Shown one piece after another: positions 6,453 through 10,479 of a stretch of DNA of 10,479 bases (position 1 is its first letter; each line of letters starts with the position of its first letter). The translations under genes were made by a program, and so were the position numbers. The notes beneath the pieces were generated by a model. That model was not told the DNA's origin, did no database searches, and saw only the letters and a program-made list of their open reading frames with translations. The DNA lies in contig JAPUIC010000066.1 in the NCBI GenBank assembly GCA_027297425.1, positions 1-10,479 of the forward strand. Direction: 5' to 3'. This stretch comes from Nitrososphaerota archaeon (lineage in GTDB: Archaea; Thermoproteota; Nitrososphaeria; Nitrososphaerales; JAPUIC01).

Positions 6453-7379
6453 CTATTCTAGAGCTCTCTTTAGGATCTCCTTGGCGAGCTCTTTCTCCTG
6501 CAGTTCGTCGTTCATGAGTATCTGAGATGTATAGGGCTCAACATCATGATCTCTGATTTTATCGTTAAGCCTTCCATCCTCTTTACTTATGAAAATTTTA
6601 GATATCACATCGGAATATAATTTCGCTATACCTAGGACCGATACTTCGATTCCAAGAGCAGCTAGTAGTTTGTTTGTTGGGCCGCTAATGGGTTTATTTC
6701 CTATTATAGGACTGATACCAACACATTTAGCTCGACTTGCTCGGATCTTTTTCCGAATGCGTGGAATTGACAGGATCGGACCGATACTAGTAATCGGATT
6801 GGCGGGTAATATTAGAATGAGATCTGCCGATTCTATCGCTTGATCAACCTCCGGCGTTATCTTGGCAGTCCTAGCCCCCCTATAGACCACATCTTTGACG
6901 ACTCCTCGCCCCTTGCCTTTTACCCAAAATTCCTGCAAATGAACTTCTTCCTTTGCATTTCGAACGAATGTCTGCAGTGAGTTGTTTGTTGCGGGCACAA
7001 TCTTATGTCTTATTCCCAATGTCTTTGAGAGTTGCCTAGTTATCTCGGTTAAATTGAGTCCCTCCTCTAATAGTTCTGTCCTAACTATATGCGTAGCCAG
7101 ATCCATATCACCTAGCTTGAACCATGTATCTCTACGATATGCCTCTGCCTGAGCCATGAAGTTGAACGTATCACCTTGAATACCCCAGCCCTGTTTTTGG
7201 TTGAGAATACCGGCCAGCCCGTACATTACTATGTCTATGTCGGGACATACGTACAATCCATGAATCCAGATGTTGTCTCCGACGTTCGATATTACGGAGA
7301 TATCCAGATCAGGGCATTTATCAAGGCCTCTGATGAGTTTGATAGAACCGGTGCCACCAGCAAGCACAGTGACCCTCAT
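6453..7379 (-). CDS. cofD: 2-phospholactate transferase CofD (FO transferase)
   Basis: Transfers the phosphoacid moiety from the CofC product to the deazaflavin FO, giving F420-0 or dehydro-F420-0. The product has 308 residues, the usual size. The N-terminal glycine-rich loop is AGGTGSIK (7-14). HGLYVCPDID (40-49), WGIQGDTF (65-72), LGDMDLATHIVRT (89-101), PANPITSIGPIL (192-203) and SPIIG (223-227) match the family closely. Two motifs differ from the commonest form: NVGDN (32-36) stands where NTGDD/NTADD is usual, and ATNNSLQT (130-137) where an M-T/S-D-D/Q type sequence is usual, so acidic residues are replaced by Asn or Thr-Asn. The ATG at 7379 is preceded by GTGATC, which matches the 3' part of the archaeal Shine-Dalgarno consensus, and lies 9 nt after the cofE stop. 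Function is well supported; donor preference is not. Confidence 0.94.
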   Translation of the reverse strand: MRVTVLAGGTGSIKLIRGLDKCPDLDISVISNVGDNIWIHGLYVCPDIDIVMYGLAGILNQKQGWGIQGDTFNFMAQAEAYRRDTWFKLGDMDLATHIVRTELLEEGLNLTEITRQLSKTLGIRHKIVPATNNSLQTFVRNAKEEVHLQEFWVKGKGRGVVKDVVYRGARTAKITPEVDQAIESADLILILPANPITSIGPILSIPRIRKKIRASRAKCVGISPIIGNKPISGPTNKLLAALGIEVSVLGIAKLYSDVISKIFISKEDGRLNDKIRDHDVEPYTSQILMNDELQEKELAKEILKRALE

Positions 7380-7388
7380 AAGATCACA

Positions 7389-8135
7389 TTAACGGAATAT
7401 ATCTCGTAGAGGCTTTCTTGTTAGCGCTTTTGCAGTCCCATCCCCTTCTACAGGATAACCTCTCACTATAGCTACTGGGGTCCTATCCGTCTTCCCCATG
7501 ACTAAGTCAGCGGCCGATGCTATTTCATCTGCAATAGCAATTACGGTTACCTTCAAATCATTCCCAAAATCATCTTTCTTCCCTTTGTAGTCATCCAGTG
7601 GACGAAGCCCCGATAATCCAATAGCAACTCCAGTCTGTCCCTCCCTCCACGGTCGTCCGAAAGTGTCGGTAATGACTACTGAAATCTTGACGCCTGTCAA
7701 CTTCATGATCTGAGATCGCAATTTTTTAGCTGACCGATCTGGACTTACGGGTAAAAGGCATAGGAGATTTCTTGGAACGTTAGAGTGATCAACTCCTGCA
7801 TTCGCACATACTAACCCATGTTTTGTCTGAGAAATAATTAGTCCTCGAACCATTTTTACTACCCTCTCTGTCTCAGATAATATTACCTCGACAACCTTCG
7901 GATCTTTTTGCAAAAATTTTGAAACTCGGTGGGCAAACGGTGAGGGCTCTATCGAACTAATATCAACCAACCTGCCCTCAGCTTTCGATACGATCTTTTG
8001 GGTAATTACAACTACATCACCATTCTGAAGTCTAACTCCATTTTTCTTAGACGCTTCAACTATTATTTCTGCTAGATCTGATCCCTGCGAGACCTCAGGA
8101 ATCCCACCCAGTCCGATTATTTGAATAGAGCTCAT
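7389..8135 (-). CDS. cofE: Coenzyme F420-0:L-glutamate ligase CofE
   Basis: GTP- and metal-dependent ligase that adds the gamma-linked glutamate tail to F420-0. The product has 248 residues from the ATG at 8135, the size of the stand-alone archaeal enzyme; the nitroreductase-like C-terminal domain of actinobacterial FbiB is absent. Signatures include TQKIVSKAEGR (45-55), VCANAGVDHSN (109-119), PVSPDRSA (129-136), ITDTFGRPWREGQTG (155-169), DEIASAADLVMGK (203-215) and the terminal RDIFR. The ATG at 8135 is preceded by GGTGA with an 8-nt spacer and was preferred to the in-frame GTG at 8147, which would lie upstream of that site. It is first in the cofE-cofD-cofC operon. FO synthase genes (cofG/cofH) are not in the window. 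Confidence 0.94.
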   Translation of the reverse strand: MSSIQIIGLGGIPEVSQGSDLAEIIVEASKKNGVRLQNGDVVVITQKIVSKAEGRLVDISSIEPSPFAHRVSKFLQKDPKVVEVILSETERVVKMVRGLIISQTKHGLVCANAGVDHSNVPRNLLCLLPVSPDRSAKKLRSQIMKLTGVKISVVITDTFGRPWREGQTGVAIGLSGLRPLDDYKGKKDDFGNDLKVTVIAIADEIASAADLVMGKTDRTPVAIVRGYPVEGDGTAKALTRKPLRDIFR

Positions 8136-8173
8136 AGTTCCGGTCACCGACAGCTACAGGTTCATAACCTTTC

Positions 8174-8181
8174 AATAAATC
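8174..8181 (-). promoter_or_regulatory. Candidate TATA box for the cof operon
   Basis: The minus strand reads GATTTATT here, a TATA-like element about 40 nt upstream of the cofE ATG at 8135. Initiation about 25 nt downstream would give a short leader that still includes the GGTGA ribosome-binding site. It lies in the 72-bp gap after the winged-helix gene, so the cof genes may have their own promoter or be partly read through from upstream. Confidence 0.35.
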
Positions 8182-8207
8182 TAGCGAATAAGAGGAGCTG
8201 ATCTAGT

Positions 8208-8498
8208 CTATATCCTTAGCCCATAAGCGTGGGCGAAGTCCTCAAACTTTCTATACGCCTCCAGAAATTGTAACCCTTGAGGACTTATACGATACTTATT
8301 GCCTCGCCCATATGCCTCCTCAACCAACAATCCTGACTTCACAAGGTCCGAGAGGATATGCATGAGTCTAGAATGTGAGAGGTTTGCCTTTCTAAGCAGA
8401 ATGGTTACGCCTACTCCGCTTTCTTTCCCTAGGTCTCTCGCAGCGCTTAGAACGTCTGCAATGATTCGACCTTGCGTCCTATATGCTACTGATCCGAT
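8208..8498 (-). CDS. Archaeal winged-helix regulator (HTH_45/COG3432-like) with apparent ATC start
   Basis: A 96-codon reading frame that lacks any ATG, GTG or TTG in its first 45 codons, so simple ORF finders miss it. The translation is a clear winged helix: R-I-I-A-D-V-L-S-A-A (11-20) is helix 1, T-I-L-L-R-K-A-N-L-S (32-41) leads into the recognition region, L-M-H-I-L-S-D-L-V-K-S-G-L-L (45-58) is the following helix and turn, G-R-G-N-K-Y-R-I-S-P-Q-G (64-75) is the wing, and a C-terminal helix follows. The layout and the K-A-N-L-S and Y-x-I-(S/T)-x-x-G patterns match small archaeal regulators of the HTH_45/COG3432 type. An in-frame TAG at 8513-8511 limits the start. AGGAGG (8512-8507) lies 8 nt before ATC at 8498, the best start. 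The frame overlaps the end of the membrane-protein gene by 13 bp. The target is unknown; the cof operon is its downstream neighbour. Confidence 0.78.
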   Translation of the reverse strand: MGSVAYRTQGRIIADVLSAARDLGKESGVGVTILLRKANLSHSRLMHILSDLVKSGLLVEEAYGRGNKYRISPQGLQFLEAYRKFEDFAHAYGLRI

Positions 8499-9139
8499 GG
8501 TAATCTCCTCCTAAAAGTAAACCTCATTACTGGAATGACGAGCAGGAATAAGCCTGAAAGCTTTACAATAAGCGAAACGGTTGTGACCAAAGTTGATAGC
8601 TTCTGCAGAAGTATTAGCCATCCGAAAAATTCGCCTAAAGCTAGCAGAATCAATCCAGAAGCGATGATGAGCGTGTCGGGCCGTCTAGTCCGATAATAGA
8701 AGATGAGTGTCTCGGCTACTCCATAGGTTAAGAAATAGAAAGAGAGTGGGCGCGCGATATCAACGATACTAGTAGCTATGGAGCCAATGGCAAAAAATGG
8801 AATTAGGATTGGAAACTTGGATTTCGGAGTTAGGACTACATCCAATATATGCGCGAACGCCAGGAAGAAGTAGCCCACCGTCTGGAATATCGCACCCGAG
8901 ATAACTAGGAGCGCAGCTGCGTATGTCACTTGACTAGAGATGCTAGATTGAGCTATGCCTGCAAACCCTTGGGTAGTAAACCCTATGCCCAAGAACGCAA
9001 AGGCGACAAAAAGGCGGAGAAAAGTCGGGCTTTTGGTCTCCCTATATCCCTTAAAAGAGACGAACGCAACCGAGAATCCTACAAGGGCTCCAAGAAATCT
9101 TAGAAGACCATCAAGGATGAATAGCTGAGGTTCTACCAA
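8486..9139 (-). CDS. Seven-helix integral membrane protein of unknown function
   Basis: I do not recognise a named family. The 217-residue product is almost entirely hydrophobic, with about seven membrane helices near 11-31, 41-61, 72-98, 110-128, 131-149, 157-178 and 186-206, very short loops, and basic residues at the inner ends of several helices (K30-GYR, R150-TRR, and the terminal RFTFRRR). It has no signal peptide, soluble catalytic domain or obvious transporter motif. Helix 3 carries a polar patch (FAHILD) and helix 6 a glutamate (GEFFGW). The architecture resembles seven-helix sensor modules, but that is only a shape comparison. The TTG at 9139 is the only usable start because an in-frame TGA lies at 9148-9146; no ribosome-binding site is evident. 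Its last codons overlap a winged-helix regulator on the same strand, suggesting a functional pair. It lies 71 nt after aIF1 and may be co-transcribed with it. Confidence 0.72.
   Translation of the reverse strand: MVEPQLFILDGLLRFLGALVGFSVAFVSFKGYRETKSPTFLRLFVAFAFLGIGFTTQGFAGIAQSSISSQVTYAAALLVISGAIFQTVGYFFLAFAHILDVVLTPKSKFPILIPFFAIGSIATSIVDIARPLSFYFLTYGVAETLIFYYRTRRPDTLIIASGLILLALGEFFGWLILLQKLSTLVTTVSLIVKLSGLFLLVIPVMRFTFRRRLPSDQ
8505..8512 (-). promoter_or_regulatory. Strong Shine-Dalgarno site deciding the winged-helix gene start
   Basis: AGGAGGAG on the minus strand, inside the last codons of the membrane-protein gene, is the strongest ribosome-binding site in the window. Six further bases (ATTACC) separate it from ATC at 8498. 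Its position supports initiation at this non-canonical codon and not at the internal ATG 45 codons later. It overlaps the TAG that closes the winged-helix frame upstream. Confidence 0.6.
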
Positions 9140-9210
9140 TATTGTTCAACCATGTCAGGGTGTCTTGATAGTATTACTACCATGCCAGCACCTAGTGATC
9201 GGAGCAGTAC

Positions 9211-9519
9211 CTACTGAACCTCAATAGAAGATTCGGTAAATCCCAGGCTGACCAGCCGGTCCTTCATAACATCCCTGTGATCACCCTGGAGTACGATATA
9301 ACCATCTTTGGCGTTTCCACCACAGGCTAACTTATTCTTCAGTTCTCGGGCAATTTTGACAATATCTGTCCGTTTTGTATTTAGTCCCTCGATGAGTGTA
9401 GTGGGTTTCCTGAATCTACGCATCTCTAGCCTTACAACGATGCGGCTATCTTCCTTGTCTAACTCTTCACAGACACATAGATCTAGCGGTAGTCCACACT
9501 TACTACAGACTTCCGCCAC
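9211..9519 (-). CDS. Translation initiation factor aIF1 (SUI1 family)
   Basis: Archaeal homologue of eIF1. It binds the small ribosomal subunit near the P site and polices start-codon selection. The product has 102 residues from the GTG at 9519. The N-terminal cysteine cluster CSKCGLPLDLCVC (C5, C8, C15, C17) is typical of the archaeal protein and may bind zinc. The SUI1 domain follows: RRFRKPTTLIEGL (about 34-46), the basic loop region, then LACGGNAKDG (65-74), LQGDHRD (78-84) and the terminal LGFTESSIEV. The GTG at 9519 was chosen because it gives the family N-terminus (MAEVC) and has GAGG 9 nt upstream. The in-frame TTG at 9525 adds two residues but sits too close to that site. It is preceded on the same strand by the ThyX-like gene, with its own candidate promoter between them. 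Confidence 0.94.
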   Translation of the reverse strand: MAEVCSKCGLPLDLCVCEELDKEDSRIVVRLEMRRFRKPTTLIEGLNTKRTDIVKIARELKNKLACGGNAKDGYIVLQGDHRDVMKDRLVSLGFTESSIEVQ

Positions 9520-9553
9520 TACCAAATTCCTCTATAGTGAATTGTACATTTGA

Positions 9554-9563
9554 ATTATTTAAG
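9554..9563 (-). promoter_or_regulatory. Candidate TATA box for aIF1
   Basis: On the minus strand CTTAAATAAT lies about 40 nt upstream of the aIF1 GTG. Initiation about 25 nt downstream would leave a short leader containing the GAGG site. A second AT-rich element (GATTATATAA, 9590-9581) further upstream is an alternative box. One of the two probably drives aIF1 independently of the thyX-like gene. Confidence 0.4.
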
Positions 9564-9592
9564 CATATGTCTATTGTAAGTTATATAATCGT

Positions 9593-9614
9593 TAGCCACA
9601 CAAGATCATGGCTA
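9593..9614 (-). other. Small inverted repeat at the stop codon of the ThyX-like gene
   Basis: TAGCCA (9614-9609, including the TAG stop) and TGGCTA (9598-9593) are perfect inverted repeats separated by 10 nt. A 6-bp RNA hairpin could form at the 3' end of the message. No T tract follows, so a termination role is unproven and chance is quite possible. Confidence 0.25.
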
Positions 9615-10479
9615 CTTAGGCGCTGCACTAGACATCCGCTTCTTGTCCATTCTCGTTTCTGCCTCCAACCTTCCTAATTCGTAGTCGTTCATATCCACGA
9701 ATTTCATGTACTTAGCGGTTAGGGGATGGACTGCTGAGATCTGTCTAAACATCGATTGTGCAACCTTCCTATAATCTGGGTGGCCCTGTTTAGAACTTCG
9801 AAGTTCTATAAGGTGGTATGCCTCTCTTAGATTCATCTGCATATACCAGCGGATTCTCCATGCCAATGCGACTACGTATTGTGCTTGTTTAGGCAAATCT
9901 CTGGCAATCTTAGAGTAGGCTTCCTCCGAAAGCTTCATTGCGTCTTCAAAGTCCTTCTTGTACCCGGCTTCGATCAAGGTCGAAGGAATATCGTAACCGT
10001 TCCTAGTGCTAAACTCCTGTTTCTCCTGAGTAAGCACTCTGTGTCTCTGCAGATCTCTATACATCCCATAATTCCCGACAATTTCGAAAAAGTAAGAACT
10101 ATTCTCTAGCGCTCTGCCGGGTTTATGTCTCCTGTTTGTACGTGAGCCTAAATATAGATCGACAACTTTCTCTTTCTCATTAGGACCCATCCGGCTAACC
10201 CAATTCCTAATCGTAGTCCATTCGCCATCGATGTAAGGGTAAACTATCGACGCGATCATATCTGTCTCGTCTTTTGGATAATGGTACACAAGCCTCGTGG
10301 ACTGTTCTTTTTTACCTTCTCCAATGGGTTGCCGAGTACCCATGTATTTAGTAAGATTATTACTAGTTTCTGCAAGATACCGTTGATAATCTTTACCCTT
10401 CTGGTCGTTGGCTCTCCTAAGGAAGGACGGAATTACCTTGTTCAATTCTTCATGGATCATCGATGACAACGTTTTCATC
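9612..10479 (-). CDS. ThyX-family thymidylate synthase-like protein, C-terminal part (5' end cut by window edge)
   Basis: Flavin-dependent thymidylate synthase family (ThyX, dUMP to dTMP with FAD). The reading frame runs off the right edge, and 288 residues are visible from the first in-frame ATG at 10478. Residues 1-115 (HEELNKVIPSFLRRA, then a linker) look like the end of a preceding domain. Residues 119-237 carry a ThyX core: PGRALE (120-125), YRDLQRHR (140-147), FSTRNGYDIP (156-165), NLREAYHLIELRS (216-228) and QGHPDYR (231-237). This suggests the tandem-domain ThyX form known in archaea, with this as the second copy. The family motif RHR-x7-S is stretched to RHR-x9-S (S157, then R159), and QEKQEF replaces the usual x-N-E segment, so this copy may be structural and not catalytic. 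aIF1 follows downstream on the same strand. Confidence 0.87.
   Translation of the reverse strand, partial: MKTLSSMIHEELNKVIPSFLRRANDQKGKDYQRYLAETSNNLTKYMGTRQPIGEGKKEQSTRLVYHYPKDETDMIASIVYPYIDGEWTTIRNWVSRMGPNEKEKVVDLYLGSRTNRRHKPGRALENSSYFFEIVGNYGMYRDLQRHRVLTQEKQEFSTRNGYDIPSTLIEAGYKKDFEDAMKLSEEAYSKIARDLPKQAQYVVALAWRIRWYMQMNLREAYHLIELRSSKQGHPDYRKVAQSMFRQISAVHPLTAKYMKFVDMNDYELGRLEAETRMDKKRMSSAAPK

Noticed and set aside
7389..8135. FbiB-like fusion of CofE with a nitroreductase domain
   Set aside because: The protein ends right after the CofE signature RDIFR, and the following gene is cofD, so no extra domain is present.
8299..8514. Plus-strand frame of 71 codons
   Set aside because: It is the antisense shadow of the winged-helix gene, whose minus-strand translation has a clear fold and a strong ribosome-binding site.
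1..10479. CRISPR array, insertion sequence, integrase site or prophage
   Set aside because: No regularly spaced repeats, transposase-like or integrase-like frames, or terminal inverted repeats were seen; gene content is chromosomal housekeeping throughout.

Overview
The window reads as a chromosomal segment from a mesophilic archaeon of the TACK group, most likely Thaumarchaeota/Nitrososphaeria or a close relative. The evidence is the combination of an archaeal-type aspartyl-tRNA synthetase, archaeal initiation factor aIF1 with its N-terminal cysteine cluster, a coenzyme F420 gene set (cofE, cofD, cofC), a ThyX-like protein whose fragment suggests a tandem-domain architecture, an archaeal winged-helix regulator, and TATA-like boxes instead of bacterial -35/-10 promoters. 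The lineage is an inference from gene content. No mobile element, CRISPR array, rRNA or convincing tRNA is visible.

Layout. 1-1182 (minus): tatC followed by tatA (cut by the left edge) encode the twin-arginine translocase, with a 221-bp spacer between them. 1298-5787 (plus): aspS-gatC-gatA-gatB is a compact operon. AspRS carries the proline linked to relaxed tRNA(Asn) recognition, so the operon probably makes Asp-tRNA(Asn) and amidates it to Asn-tRNA(Asn) with GatCAB. 5788-8135 (minus): cofE-cofD-cofC form an F420 operon that meets gatB stop-to-stop with no spacer. 8208-9139 (minus): a seven-helix membrane protein is overlapped at its 3' end by a small winged-helix regulator that has no ATG, GTG or TTG start and so escapes ordinary ORF calling. 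9211-9519 (minus): aIF1. 9612-10479 (minus): the C-terminal part of a ThyX-family flavin-dependent thymidylate synthase-like protein, cut by the right edge.

How the genes work together. Most are housekeeping genes: protein export, indirect Asn-tRNA synthesis, translation initiation, thymidylate metabolism and deazaflavin cofactor synthesis. The least conventional part is the membrane protein/winged-helix pair just upstream of the cof operon. It could be a small membrane sensor with its regulator, with translation of the regulator coupled to that of the membrane protein. Other points worth a second look are substitutions of acidic residues in two CofD motifs, a ThyX signature stretched by two residues, frequent TTG starts, and T7 tracts directly before two start codons.
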